NCBI GenBank assembly: GCA_021292105.1
Contig: CM037867.1
Location: 42,609,843-42,673,842, forward strand
Direction: 5' to 3'
Length of the DNA stretch: 64,000 nt
Origin: Anadara kagoshimensis
Taxonomy: Eukaryota; Mollusca; Bivalvia; Arcoida; Arcidae
Shown here: positions 12,824 through 25,905 of the stretch, piece after piece
Numbering within the stretch: position 1 is the stretch's first letter
Layout: every line of letters begins with the position of its first letter
Program-made: the position numbers and the translations under genes
Notes under the pieces: model-generated
The model's database searches: none
What the model saw: the letters and a program-made list of their open reading frames with translations, nothing else
What the model was told of the DNA's origin: nothing

Positions 12824-13060
12824 TATCATATTGTTATTATGTCCAGTGCTTGTCTGTCCACTTCTGTTTGGAGTTAATTAGGGGTCACCTTCTAAACACA
12901 CTACTGGACATCATATTGTTATTATACCCAGTGCTTGTCTGTCCACTTCTGTTTGGAGTTAATTAGGGGTCACCTTCTGACCACACTACTGGACATCATA
13001 TTGTTATTATGCCCATTGGCTGTCTGTCCACTTAGTTTGGAGTTAATTAATGTCACCTTT
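12824..13060. repeat. 85-bp tandem repeat, about 2.8 copies
   Basis: Copies start with ATCATATTGTTATTAT near 12825, 12910 and 12995, 85 bp apart, and share CTTGTCTGTCCACTT and GGAGTTAATTAGGGG. The third copy is truncated and more diverged. It directly follows the 39-bp array, with no homology to it. Confidence 0.88.
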
Positions 13061-13440
13061 ATATGTTTATTGTATTCTGTATTTTGTTTTCTATCATATG
13101 CTTGTAAGTCACATTAGCTATAGCCAAATACAAGTTTTCAGCTTCAAATTACATATAATTTTGATAATTAAATTATGTTATTGTTAACTTAATTTCAGGT
13201 ATGTATATGAGGATGGATATAACAATTGAAGAATTACCTCAGGCCCTGCCTTCCTAGCTTGGTAAGTTGTGAATACTTTATGTTCAATAATTGTATGATC
13301 AATATTTTTACAAAAGTTTGTCCAATCAGCTAAGTTAACTGTTGTAGATATACAAAAGAGAATGTATAAAAACTGAAAAGGTGAAATAAAAGTTGTAGTC
13401 TAGACAGCTTTTGGGTTTACTAAGGATTCAGACATCTTTT
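13061..13440. other. Non-coding stretch with one weak exon candidate
   Basis: No gene is recognised. Positions 13199-13261 are bounded by an AG after a pyrimidine-containing run and by GTAAGT. They contain an 18-codon frame from ATG (13201) ending in TAG, which could be a small exon or chance. See the findings list. Confidence 0.4.
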
Positions 13441-13830
13441 TAGCTCACCTGTCCTGGAAGCTCAGATGAGCTATTACAATAGTTTGTCATCATTTGTGCA
13501 TTATCAGTCATCTGTCATCCTCTGTGTGTTTACATTTAATCATCTACTACAAAACTTACTGATTATCATGCATTGGTGAAAGGCTTTTACATTTGCATAA
13601 ATAAAGGAGTTATGTCCCCTTTGGGCCCCATAAAGTGGGAACTAGTAAAATCTTTAAAAACTTCTCTGAACATACGAGAAATATTACTTAGATATTTCAT
13701 GTATAACATAATTAGAAAACTTATTTTCAGATGTGCACAGATTTTGCTGAAAATTTGGAAGGTCTCAGTAATGAATGTAATTGACCATTGAACTTTTGCA
13801 TGATATATTGGACATATCCTCAGGTGAGCA
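13441..13830. mobile_element. AGCTCACCTG-type non-autonomous dispersed element
   Basis: It opens with TAGCTCACCTG and closes with CAGGTGAGCATTA, giving short terminal inverted repeats of about 10 bp around 390 bp of non-coding DNA. The interior carries GGAAGCTCAGATGAGCTATT and GAGTTATGTCCCCTTTG, phrases I associate with abundant molluscan repeats. A related copy begins at 52992 and fragments lie near 10937 and 53326. Small frames inside on both strands are not genes. Confidence 0.65.
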
Positions 13831-14917
13831 TTAAGAAACCTGAGTCTCTTCTTTTGTGTTACCATGCAATCATTTACCAGCAGACTTTCAGTGTTTAGAG
13901 TTTTAAGATTTATGTATGAATAAACTGTTGCTGATTAAAAAATCGCTGTTAACTTTTCTTAATTGCACATTTTGGGATGACAAAATAAGTGAGTTTATCT
14001 AACTTGGAATGGAATTTTATAACAAGTGGTGTAATAATTGTGCTAATCTTGTGTGCTCTGGTTTGTTCAATATTGTTGTGCTAATCTTGTTTGAATATCT
14101 GTAAATGTCTGGAATGTGTTCATTAATGGTGGAAGTCAGAAATATAGAAGGGGGTGACAATATTCCTGGTATATTTGTACAAACTCTGTTTAACAAAGAC
14201 AATTTACAACCATTCAACCCTTAAACTAAAGTGCCAAAAGGACCTTAATGGTACACAAGTAATAGATTGAAATCAAAATAGTTACAAATTTAAAACTTTT
14301 AAATAGATCTAACAAAATTTAAATAAATGTGTCTGTACAAGAGTAACTTTACACCTTTTAAATGTCAACACTTAGGTTTTTTAATTATGATAAATTTTTG
14401 TGCATTTTAATGTTGGTCATGAATAAAAAGGTTTACCTATAACTAGACTGTTCAGGTGTGAATTATAGAGCAAAAAGTCTCAAAATCAAGTTAATGATAA
14501 GTCTGCACAATTCTTTAAAAATACCGTATACATCCTAATAATTGACTCTCCAAGCACTAAAAATAGACATTTATCTTAAAATGGCAGGTATTTCTGTCTT
14601 TCATCACATGATTGGATCATTGTTTGGTATTGATGATCCCAGGCTGAAGGTCAGTATGACATCATCCTGGTAGGAAAATGACATCATCTTACAGAGAAAT
14701 GACATCTTCTTACACAGAAATAACTGTAGGACTTAGACATGTTAAAATTCTAAAATTAAGAAATTTCACACAAGTTTTAAGTGTTAATACTGAGAATTTT
14801 AGAATGGAATATTTCTGTTGTTCGTGTTTATAGCATGGCTTTTTAGGAGAACAACCAATCCAGTATGAGTTTATAAAAGTAGTATGACAGGAAATGGAAA
14901 AGATGCAGGGGCAGAAC
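13831..14917. other. AT-rich stretch without a recognised gene
   Basis: No protein or RNA family is recognised. A 66-codon minus-strand frame at 14017-14217 and a 79-codon frame at 14710-14949 lack family features, and the latter runs into SINE-like sequence. Confidence 0.5.
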
Positions 14918-15171
14918 AGGAATGGAACCCAGGACCTGTTGGATAACACTTGAGTGTTTTACGAACTGAGATACCCAGACCAGGAATGGAACCCAGGACC
15001 TGTTGGATAACACTTGAGTGCTTTACAAACTGAGATACCCAGAACATTACATTCCTTCTCTTCAGTTTTTTAGGAAAAGGAAAATATTCAGGGTCCAAAT
15101 GGGGACGGAAAGCAGGATCTCTCATTCTATGGGTTAATGGTCTACCAACCATGGCAGCTTAGACTGTTACA
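14918..15171 (-). mobile_element. Three tandem tRNA-like (SINE head) modules
   Basis: Read on the minus strand, two nearly identical modules of about 63 bp (around 14925-15050) carry a box-A-like GGTATCTCAGTTCGTAAAAC and a box-B-like GGGTTCCATTCC. A third, more diverged module (about 15105-15171) has CATGGTTGGTAGACC and a box-B-like TTTCCGTCCCC. The layout is that of tRNA-derived SINE heads repeated in tandem. No CCA end or intact cloverleaf supports a functional tRNA gene. A 93-codon minus-strand frame across it is not a gene. Confidence 0.65.
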
Positions 15172-15225
15172 TTGCTTTCCTGTTACATTAGAATAGGGAC
15201 ATTTCATCCTCTGAGACTCCACAAG

Positions 15226-15312
15226 CCTTATCTGACTTAAATATTCCAACCCCTCTGTAAGATTTCCTTATCTGACTGACATATTCCAACCCCTCTGTAA
15301 GATTTCCTTATC
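15226..15312. repeat. 40-bp direct duplication
   Basis: Two copies open with CCTTATCTGACT at 15226 and 15266 and share TATTCCAACCCCTCTGTAAG. A partial third CCTTATC follows at the right edge. Confidence 0.88.
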
Positions 15313-16068
15313 CTATACTCATAATGGGTTAATATTCTGGACCCCTGCTTTTAAAGTATGTAGTTATATTTATTGTTGAGACACTTGGAATATAAGGTCA
15401 TTTACAGTAAACATTGTTTAAGTATGCAGTTTTAATATGTTATGATTTTAACCCCTGCATTCTGTGAAAAAGGATTTCAATATATTGTGAGTTATACCCT
15501 GCATTATGTGATGTTTTAGTTGTCCAGAGTCACAATTCAGTTTTGAAGATTTTGTGATTTATCCTAACAAGAAGTTATTTGGTCTCTCTCTATGAATGAA
15601 TTATCAGCCCTTTAAATGTGTCATTATTTATATAAAGTGAAATTTGTACCATTTTATATCCCAGTCTGTGATAGATCTAAAAATAAATGTGTTAACTATA
15701 TAAAGTATTTTATATATATTTGTACCTGAGTGTATACCTGACATACTTCAGACAAAATCAAGGTGTTCTATAGTTGATGTGTATAAATGTAGAGATTGAG
15801 ACAGAATTCTATAAGGTTATATGTTTACAAGAATTCTAATTAAGGATAATCTGTATTCTAGGTAAGTGTGTGACTTTTATAAATCTTTGTAAAAAAACAA
15901 AAACAATACATTATCAATATATATCTAACAGTTTAATTTGTATCTTGTAGTTTAACAATGCCTAGTTGATGGAGCGGTTAGTTTATTTATGGGAGGTTTA
16001 GAGTTTGATTCCATAAATTTTTACTGCTACTCTTGTATTGAAATATTTGAACATTGTCTTGTCAGTTT
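15313..16068. other. AT-rich stretch before the 7-kb array
   Basis: No gene is recognised. It contains one tRNA-like module at 15957-16015, listed separately. Confidence 0.5.
15957..16015 (+). mobile_element. Degenerate tRNA-like module
   Basis: The plus strand reads CTAGTTGATGGAGCGGTTAG, resembling box A, then AGAGTTTGATTCC, resembling box B, at tRNA-like spacing. No cloverleaf is preserved. It is probably a SINE head fragment. Confidence 0.4.
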
Positions 16069-19000
16069 GACAGAATACTCCAGTTAAATGTATAGTTGAC
16101 ATATGTGGTTGACAGAAATCTCCAGTTAAATGTATGGTTGACAGAATACTCCAGTTAATTTTATGGTTGATATATGTGGTTGACAGAATACTACAGTTAA
16201 ATGTATGGTTGACAGAATACTCCAGTTAAATGTATGGTTGACATATGGTTGACAGAATACTCCAGTTAAATGTATGGTTGACAGAATACTCCAGTTAATT
16301 TTATGGTTGATATATGTGGTTGACAGAATACTACAGTTAAATGTATGGTTGACAGAATACTCCAGTTAAATGTATGGTTGACATATGGTTGACAGAATAC
16401 TCCAGTTAAATGTATGGTTGACATATGTACTTAACAGAACACTCCAGTTAAATTTATGGTTGACAGAATACTCCAGTTAAATGTATCGTTGACGGAATAC
16501 TCCAGTTAAATGTATGGTTGACATATGTGGTCGACAGAATACTCCAGTTAAATTATGGTTGACATATGGTTGACAGAATACTCTAGTTAAATGTATGGTT
16601 GACATATGTGGTTGACAGAATTCTCCAGTTAAATGTATGGTTGACATATGTGGTTGACATATGTATCGATGACATATGTGGATGACAGAATACTCCAGTT
16701 AAATGTATGGTTGACATATGTGGTTGACAGAATACTCCAGTTAAATGTATGGTTGACATATGTGGTTGACAGAATACTACAGTTAAATGTATGGTTGACA
16801 ATATACTCCAGTTAAACGTATGATTGACAGAATACTCCAGTTAAATGTATGGTTGACATATGTGTTTGACAGAATACTACAGTTAAATGTATGGTTGACA
16901 TATGTGGTTGACAGAATACTCCAGTTAAATGTATGGTTGACATATGTGGTTGACAGAATACTACAGTTAAATGTATGTTTGACAGAATACTCCAGTTAAA
17001 TGTATGGTTGACATATGTGGTTGACAGAATACTCCAGTTAAATATATGGTTGACATATATGGTTAACAGAATACTCCAGTTAAATGTATGGTTGACAGAA
17101 TACTACAGTTAAATGTATGGTTGACATATGTGGTCGACAGAATACTCCAGTTTAATGTATGGTTGACAGAATACTCCAGTTTAATGTATGGTTGACAGAA
17201 TACTACAGTTACATGTATGGTTGACATATGTGGTCGACAGAACACTCCAGTTAAATGTATGGTCGACATATGTGGTCGACAGAATACTCCAGTTTAATGT
17301 ATGGTTGACAGAATACTCCAGTTAAATGTATGGTTGACAGAATACTACAGTTACATGTATGGTTGACATATGTGGTCGACAGAATACTCTAGTTTAATGT
17401 ATGGTTGACAGAATACTACAGTTAAATGTATAGTTGACAGAATACTACAGTTAAATGTATAGTTGACATATGTGCTTAACAGAATACTCCAGTTAAATGT
17501 ATGGTCGACATATGTGGTCGACAGAATACTCCAGTTTAATGTATGGTTGACAGAATACTCCAGTTAAATGTATGGTTGACAGAATACTACAGTTACATGT
17601 ATGGTTGACATATGTGGTCGACAGAATACTCTAGTTTAATGTATGTTTGACAGAATACTCCAGTTAAATGTATGGTTGACATATGTGGTCGACAGAATAC
17701 TCTAGTTTAATGTATGTTTGACAGAATACTCCAGTTAAATGTATGGTTGACATATGTACTTAACAGACCACTCCAGTTAAATTTATGGTTGACATATGTG
17801 GTCGACAGAATACTCCAGTTTAATGTATGTTTGACAGAATACTCCAGTTAAATATATGGTTGACATATATAGTTGACAGAATACTCCAGTTAAATGTATG
17901 GTTGACATATATAGTTGACAGAATACTCCAGTTAAATGTATGGTTAACAGAATACTACAGTTAAATGTATGGTTGACATATGTGGTTGACAGAATACTCC
18001 AGTTAAATGTATGGTTAACAGAATACTCCAGTTAAATGTATGGTTGACATATGTACTTAACAGAATACTCCAGTTAAATGTATGGTTGACATATATGGTC
18101 GACAGAATACTCCAGTTTAATGTATGGTTGACAGAATACTCCAGTTTAATGTATGGTTGACAGAATACTCCAGTTAAATGTATGGTTGACATATGTGGTT
18201 GACAGAATACTCCAGTTAAATGTATGGTTGACATATGTGTTTGACAAAATACTCCAGTTAAATGTATGGTTGACATATGTGTTTGACAAAATACTCCAGT
18301 TAAATGTATGGTTGACATATGTGTTTGACAAAATACTCCAGTTAAATGTATGGTTGACATATGTGTTTGACAGAATACTCCAGTTAAATGTATGGTTGAC
18401 ATATGTGTTTGACAGAATACTCCAGTGAAATGTATGGTTGACATATGTGTTTGACAGAATACTCCAGTGAAATGTATGGTTGACAGAATACTACAGTTAA
18501 ATGTATGGTTGACATATGTGGTCGACAGAATACTCCAGTTTAATGTATGGTTGACAGAATACTCCAGTTAAATGTATGGTTGACAGAATACTACAGTTAC
18601 ATGTATGGTTGACATATGTGGTTAACAGAATACTCCAGTTAAATGTATGGTTGACATATGTGTTTGACAGAATACTCCAGTTAAATGTATGGTCGACAGA
18701 ATACTCCAGTTTAATGTATGTTTGACAAAATACTCCAGTTAAATGTATGGTTGACATTAGTGTTTGACAGAATACTCCAGTTAAATGTATGGTTAACAGA
18801 ATACTCCAGATAAATGTATGGTTGACATATGTGTTTGACAAAATACTCCAGTTAAATGTATGGTTGACAGAATACTCCAGTTAAATGTATGGTTGACAGA
18901 ATACTACAGTTAAATGTATGGTTGACATATGTGTTTGACAAAATACTCCAGTTAAATGTATGGTTGACAGAATACTCCAGTTAAATGTATGGTTGACATA

Positions 19001-22000
19001 TGTGTTTGACAAAATACTCCAGTTAAATGTATGGTTGACATATGTGTTTGACAGAATACTCCAGTTAAATGTATGGTCGACAGAATACTCCAGTTTAATG
19101 TATGTTTGACAAAATACTCCAGTTAAATGTATGGTTGACATTAGTGTTTGACAGAATACTCCAGTTAAATGTATGGTTAACAGAATACTCCAGATAAATG
19201 TATGGTTGACATATGTGTTTGACAAAATACTCCAGTTAAATGTATGGTTGACAGAATACTCCAGTTAAATGTATGGTCGACAGAATACTCCAGTTTAATG
19301 TATGTTTGACAAAATACTCCAGTTAAATGTATGGTTGACATTAGTGTTTGACAGAATACTCCAGTTAAATGTATGGTTAACAGAATACTCCAGATAAATG
19401 TATGGTTGACATATGTGTTTGACAAAATACTCCAGTTAAATGTATGGTCGACAGAATACTCCAGTTTAATGTATGTTTGACAAAATACTCCAGTTAAATG
19501 TATGGTTGACATATGTGTTTGACAGAATACTCCAGTTAAATGTATGGTTAACAGAATACTCCAGATAAATGTATGGTTGACAAAATACTCCAGATAAATG
19601 TATGGTTGACATATGTGTTTGACAAAATACTCCAGTTAAATGTATAGTTGACATATGTGCTTAACAGAATACTCCAGTTAAATGTATGGTTGACATATGT
19701 ACTTAACAGAACACTCCAGTTAAATGTATGGTTGACATATGTGGTCGACAGAATACTCCAGTTTAATGTATGTTTGACAGAATACTCCAGTTAAATGTAT
19801 GGTTGACATATGTACTTAAAGAACACTCAGTTAAATGTATGGTTGACATATGTGGTCGACAGAATACTCCATTTTAATGTATGTTTGACAGAATACTCCA
19901 GTTAATGTATGGTTGACATATATAGTTGACAGAATACTCCAGTTAAATGTATGGTTGACATATATAGTTGACAGAATACTCCAGTTAAATGTATGGTTGA
20001 CATATATGGTTAACAGAATACTCCAGTTAAATGTATGGTTGACATATGTGTTTGACAGAATACTCCAGTTAAATGTATGGTTGACAGAATACTACAGTTA
20101 ATGTATGGTTGACATATGTGGTCGACAGAATACTCCATTTTAATGTATGGTTGACAGAATACTCCAGTTAAATGTATGGTCGACAGAATACTCTAGTTTA
20201 ATGTATGTTTGACAGAATACTCCAGTTAAATGTATGTTGACATATGTACTTAACAGAACACTCCAGTTAAATTTATGGTTGACATATGTGGTCGACAGAA
20301 TACTCCAGTTTAATGTATGGTTGACAGAATACCCAGTTTAATGTATGGTTGACAGAATACTCCAGTTAAATGTATGGTTGACATATATAGTTGACAGAAT
20401 ACTCCAGTTAAATGTATGGTTGACATATATAGTTGACAGAATACTCCAGTTAAATGTATGGTTGACATATATGGTTAACAGAATACTCCAGTTAAATGTA
20501 TGGTTACATGTGTTTTGACAGAATACTCCAGTTTAATGTATGGTTGACAGAATACTCCAGTTTAATGTATGGTTGACAGAATACTCCAGTTAAATGTATG
20601 GTTGACATATATAGTTGACAGAATACTCCAGTTAAATGTATGGTTGACATATATAGTTGACAGAATACTCCAGTTAAATGTATGGTTGACATATATGGTT
20701 AACAGAATACTCCAGTTAAATGTATGGTTGACATATGTGGTCGACAGAATACTCCAGTTTAATGTATGGTTGACAGAATACTCCATTTAATGTATGGTTG
20801 ACAGAATACTCCAGTTAAATGTATGGTTGACATATATAGTTGACAGAATACTCCATTAAATGTATGGTTGACATATATGGTTAACAGAATACTACAGTTA
20901 AATGTATGGTTGACATATGTGGTCGACAGAATACTCCAGTTTAATGTATGGTTGACAGAATACTCCAGTTTAATGTATGGTTGACAGAATACTCCAGTTA
21001 AATGTATGGTTGACATATATAGTTGACAGAATACTCCAGTTAAATGTATGGTTGACATATATAGTTGACAGAATACTCCAGTTAAATGTATGGTTGACAT
21101 ATATGGTTAACAGAATACTCCAGTTAAATGTATGGTTGACATATGTGTTTGACAGAATACTCCAGTTAAATGTATGGTTGACAGAATACTACAGTTAAAT
21201 GTATGGTTGACATATGTGGTCGACAGAATACTCCAGTTTAATGTATGGTTGACAGAATACTCCAGTTAAATGTATGGTCGACAGAATACTCTAGTTTAAT
21301 GTATGTTTGACAGAATACTCCAGTTAAATGTATGGTTGACATATGTACTTAACAGAACACTCCAGTTAAATTTATGGTTGACATATGTGGTCGACAGAAT
21401 ACTCCAGTTTAATGTATGTTTGACAGAATACTCCAGTTAAATATATGGTTGACATATATAGTTGACAGAATACTCCAGTTAAATGTATGGTTGACATATG
21501 TGGTTGACAGAATACTCCAGTTTAATGTATGGTTGACGATACTCCAGTTAAATGTATGGTTGACATATGTGGTTGACAGAATACTCCAGTTAAATGTATG
21601 GTTGACATATGTTTTTGACAAAATACTCCAGTTAAATGTATGGTTGACATATGTGTTTTGACAAAATACTCCAGTTAATGTATGGTTGACATATGTGTTT
21701 GACAAAATACTCCAGTTAAATGTATGGTTGACATATGTGTTTGACAGAATACTCCAGTTAAATGTATGGTTGACATATGTGTTTGACAGAATACTCCAGT
21801 GAAATGTATGGTTGACTATGTTTGACAGAATACTCCAGTGAAATGTATGGTTGACAGAATACTACAGTTAAATGTATGGTTGACATATGTGTCGACAGAA
21901 TACTCCAGTTTAATGTATGGTTGACAGAATACTCCAGTTAAATGTATGGTTGACAGAATACTACAGTTACATGTATGGTTGACATATGTGGTTAACAGAA

Positions 22001-23049
22001 TACTCCAGTTAAATGTATGGTTGACATATGTGTTTGACAGAATACTCCAGTTAAATGTATGGTCGACAGAATACTCCAGTTTAAGTATTTGACAAAATAC
22101 TCCAGTTAAATGTATGGTTGACATTAGTGTTTGACAGAATACTCCAGTTAAATGTATGGTTAACAGAATACTCAGATAAATGTATGGTTGACATATGTGT
22201 TTGACAAAATACTCCAGTTAAATGTATGGTTGACAGAATACTCCAGTTAATGTATGGTTGACAGAATACTACAGTTAAATGTATGGTTGACATGTGTTTG
22301 ACAAATACTCCAGTTAAATGTATGGTTGACAGAATACTCCAGTTAAATGTATGGTTGACATATGTGTTTGACAAAATACTCCAGTTAAATGTATGGTTGA
22401 CATATGTGTTTGACAGAATACTCCAGTTAAATGTATGGTCGACAGAATACTCCAGTTTAATGTATGTTTGACAAAATACTCCAGTTAAATGTATGGTTGA
22501 CATTAGTGTTGACAGAATACTCCAGTTAAATGTATGGTTACAGAATACTCCAGATAAATGTATGGTTGACTATGTGTTTGACAAAATACTCCAGTTAAAT
22601 GTATGGTTGACAGAATACTCCAGTTAAATGTATGGTGGACAGAATACTCCAGTTTATGTATGTTTGACAAAATACTCCAGTTAAATGTATGGTTGACATT
22701 AGTGTTTGACAGAATACTCCAGTTAAATGTATGGTTAACAGAATACTCCAGATAAATGTATGGTTGACATATGTGTTTGACAAAATACTCCAGTTAAATG
22801 TATGGTCGACAGAATACTCCAGTTTAATGTATGTTTGACAAAATACTCCAGTTAAATGTATGGTTGACATATGTGTTTGACAGAATACTCCAGTTAAATG
22901 TATGGTTAACAGAATACTCCAGATAAATGTATGGTTGACAAAATACTCCAGATAAATGTATGGTTGACATATGTGTTTGACAAAATACTCCAGTTAAATG
23001 TATGGTTGACAGAATACTACAGTTAAATGTATGGTTGACATATGTGTTT
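16069..23049. repeat. 7-kb dimorphic minisatellite (29-bp and 42-bp units)
   Basis: The core unit is 29 bp (CAGAATACTCCAGTTAAATG then TATGGTTGA). A longer 42-bp form adds a 13-bp CATATGTGGTTGA segment. The two forms intermix throughout. Variants include GGTCGAC, GTTTAATG, ACATTAGTGTTTG, ATATATAGTTG and CAGATAAATG. Blocks of units recur: the series near 17740-19650 reappears near 21330-23010. Many frames of 60-166 codons on both strands arise because 42 bp is 14 codons. They repeat trivially and break often, so I reject them as genes. Confidence 0.96.
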
Positions 23050-23749
23050 GGATGTTGTGCTTCATCCATTCTTTGAGTTATTTAATCTAGTACAAAATAA
23101 TCTTCACAATAACACTTAATGTATTTCAAAACATTCAACCTTATGGCAAGAACCAGTTGAAATTTAAAACATTCTTTTTTCCCCTTCTTTTATATTCCAA
23201 AGAAAATGAAACCATACCTTTTGTTATGCTGTATATTAAAATTGCTAAAATGTTGTGCATTTTTAGAACTTTTTAATTTTTAATTATTGATTATAATCTT
23301 TTCTTTGTTTAATTTATTTACTGTTAAATGTTGTTGCTTAAAATTATTATTATTTATTATTATTATTTAAAATAAACTTAATGTCTTTATTTTTTCATTA
23401 AAATTTTGGGATTTATATTTGCATTTTTGATTCAGTCATTCCACTGTAAGTGAAGAAAAAAATCTTTTATCAGCAGAATAACTCCGTAGTCCAATATGTT
23501 TTTGTATAATCAGAAAATGTCCATCTTGAAGAAATAAAAAACCTTATTGACTGCAGACCACCCATAACCAGTATTTGTGTTTATATGTATATACGTTATA
23601 TGATGTGGAATGATCCATTGATGGGATGTTATGTGTTTGTATAATGCTGTAACGACCAAATTGTTCCTATTGATATGTTATAAGAACAGCAGTTAGTGAC
23701 AGCTGTAACAATAGTTCAGAAGATTACATGGCACAGTGACATACAGAAC

Positions 23750-23933
23750 AACCTGTTGACATGAGTTCACTTTGATTCTGTGATCAGGTGGAAAACCATT
23801 AATAAAAAACAAACTGTTGACTTGAGGAGGTCACTTTGATTCTGTAATCAGGTAGAAAACCATTAATAAAAAACAACCTGTTGACATGAGGTCACGTTGA
23901 TTCTGTAATAAGGTCAAAAACAGTTAATAATTA
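23750..23933. repeat. 61-64-bp tandem repeat, 3 copies
   Basis: Units open with AACCTGTTGACATGAG or close variants at about 23750, 23811 and 23875. They share TCAC(T/G)TTGATTCTGT and AAAACCATTAATAA. The third copy is more diverged. Confidence 0.88.
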
Positions 23934-24164
23934 ATTAAGTATTGCAATACAAATAAATGTGTATGTAATGTATATTATACATTTATATATAACATATAAA
24001 ATCTATTAATACTTTATATGATGTAAGGATGAAGTATAAATGACATATGTCACTTAGTGTCCTTGTTTTACCATATATAATTAACAAACTTTTGGTACAA
24101 ACAGAAGAAACTGATGTTCTACTTTGAAATGATTCATAGTTTATAGCCAAGATTAAAGTATCTG

Positions 24165-24320
24165 TAAGGAAAAGTCAAAGGTCAAGGTCACATTAGATGT
24201 TTAAGGGATCAGTCACAAAAAAATTATTTATACAATATAACAGCCTATTGATTCAAAGGCTATACATGTAACCAGAGCGGGGTATGATAAAGGTCAAGGT
24301 CATTAGTTCAAACTTTGGCA
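24165..24320. repeat. GGTCAAGGTCA-type dispersed repeat remnant
   Basis: It contains AAGTCAAAGGTCAAGGTCAC and, downstream, AAAGGTCAAGGTCATT. The same motif style recurs at 43300-43770 and 59470-59830. I regard it as debris of a dispersed element, not as nuclear-receptor sites, although the half-sites do match AGGTCA. Confidence 0.5.
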
Positions 24321-25836
24321 TCATAACCTTGAATGTCTAGTTACAAACCTGCATGCATTTAAAACATGGCAGTCTAATTGCTATGGGCAAGTTTATGGTT
24401 AAATTGTTCATGTAAGTCATAAGTGAAGGTCACATGGGAGAGTTGTTTGGTATCACATGGAAGGCTGTATCACAAGAAATATTAAAGCATATTGATTTAC
24501 AAACCAATTGTGATAAGTTTTAAGTGAAAGTAAGTCAAGTTTAAGGCCAGTTAGTGTAAAACCTTGAAAGGTAGTACATGTCCCTGCTCTGGTAATATCT
24601 AAGAACATTCCAAACAGACCAACTGACATTATAGTGTTCAAATACACCAATAGATAATATGTTTTATTAAAATCTGTAGATTAATATGTTAGTGTGTATA
24701 CTTGATTTATTTTATTAACTTTTAAACTGTATTTATCATCATCAAAATGTTAAATTTCTTACGAAATATGGATTTAGAAATACATAAAGAGATTTTGATA
24801 TACATTTGCAGTTGTATTCTGTATAGATTTTGAAATATTTAATTCATATGCTCTAAAAGTTAGGTTAATAATTTTATAAATTTTGCTTGTTCAGCCTTGA
24901 AAAAACATGACTTGCTGACTCACCTTGTTGTTGAAATAAAATATTTAATTGACAAAATACTGGCTGCATCAGCACTAAGGTATAATTTATATTTACCAAT
25001 AACCAGCCCTGTATTATATCATAAATGTTATATTTATTGAAAAAAATTATAGACACCGACGTAAATGTTGAACAGATTACATAGACACCAACCAATATAA
25101 ATGTGCATTAATTCAGGTTTTAGTAACAATATATGAACATTTCCAATAAGTTTTTTATTTGAGATATGTAATTTTTATGTTATACATTTTACTGGTTACA
25201 CAAGTTTTAAAGATTTAGTGAATGGATTTAGTTTTAATGTTACCTAGTTAGTATTCATATAGCATCCTGTTATGGCCCCATACATAGATGTATAAATTTT
25301 ATGTTATTTACAATGAATTTGAAAAATACATAAGTATTAAATATATATGTTGCTTAATGTTTTTATACCAGAAATGGTTTTACTGTTCACAATGTTTTAT
25401 TAATTTATTAAATATCATGATAGGGTTATCCTAACTATGACTACCATGATGTGTATCATGTATGAAGGCGGCAGATAATCTTAAGAGATTGCATCAAAAT
25501 TTACATTAAATATATATGTGGGGTGAAAATAGATTTTGTATACAGGGTAAAATTTATTATGCAGGGGGAAGTGTAACAAATGCAATGGAAAATCTTATTG
25601 CATTTCAATATAAGTTATACATTTGCAATATTGTTTTTCTCATTTAAATTTATCTAGTTATACCTTTGAAGTCAACAAATATATACCTATGTTTCACAAT
25701 AGGATTTTGTACTATCATTTCAAAGTTTATTTTTTCAAACTCTTATTTGTGAATTTTTATATCTGCAAACTAAAGAATTAAACAAATTCATTTTTTAGAC
25801 TTGTATAGAAGTCTAGTAGAAATAAATTATAGATAT

Positions 25837-25905
25837 CTTGCCTATCACTGAGTCCTCAGTCTAGATGTGGAAGATCGGGGCTTTGAATCCCAGCGGAGTT
25901 TGACC
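25837..25905 (+). mobile_element. tRNA-like (SINE head) fragment
   Basis: A box-B-like GGGGCTTTGAATCCCAG follows a degenerate box-A region. Compared with the other SINE heads in the window it is weaker and has no recognisable SINE tail. Confidence 0.35.

Noticed and set aside
16583-23069. Dozens of short frames with MSTIHLTGVFCQ or VDRILQLNVWLTY cycles
   Set aside because: Products of the 29/42-bp array on both strands, interrupted wherever 29-bp units shift the frame.
24165-24320. AGGTCA half-sites as nuclear-receptor elements
   Set aside because: The motif recurs in diverged dispersed repeats at 43300 and 59470, so it is better explained as repeat debris.
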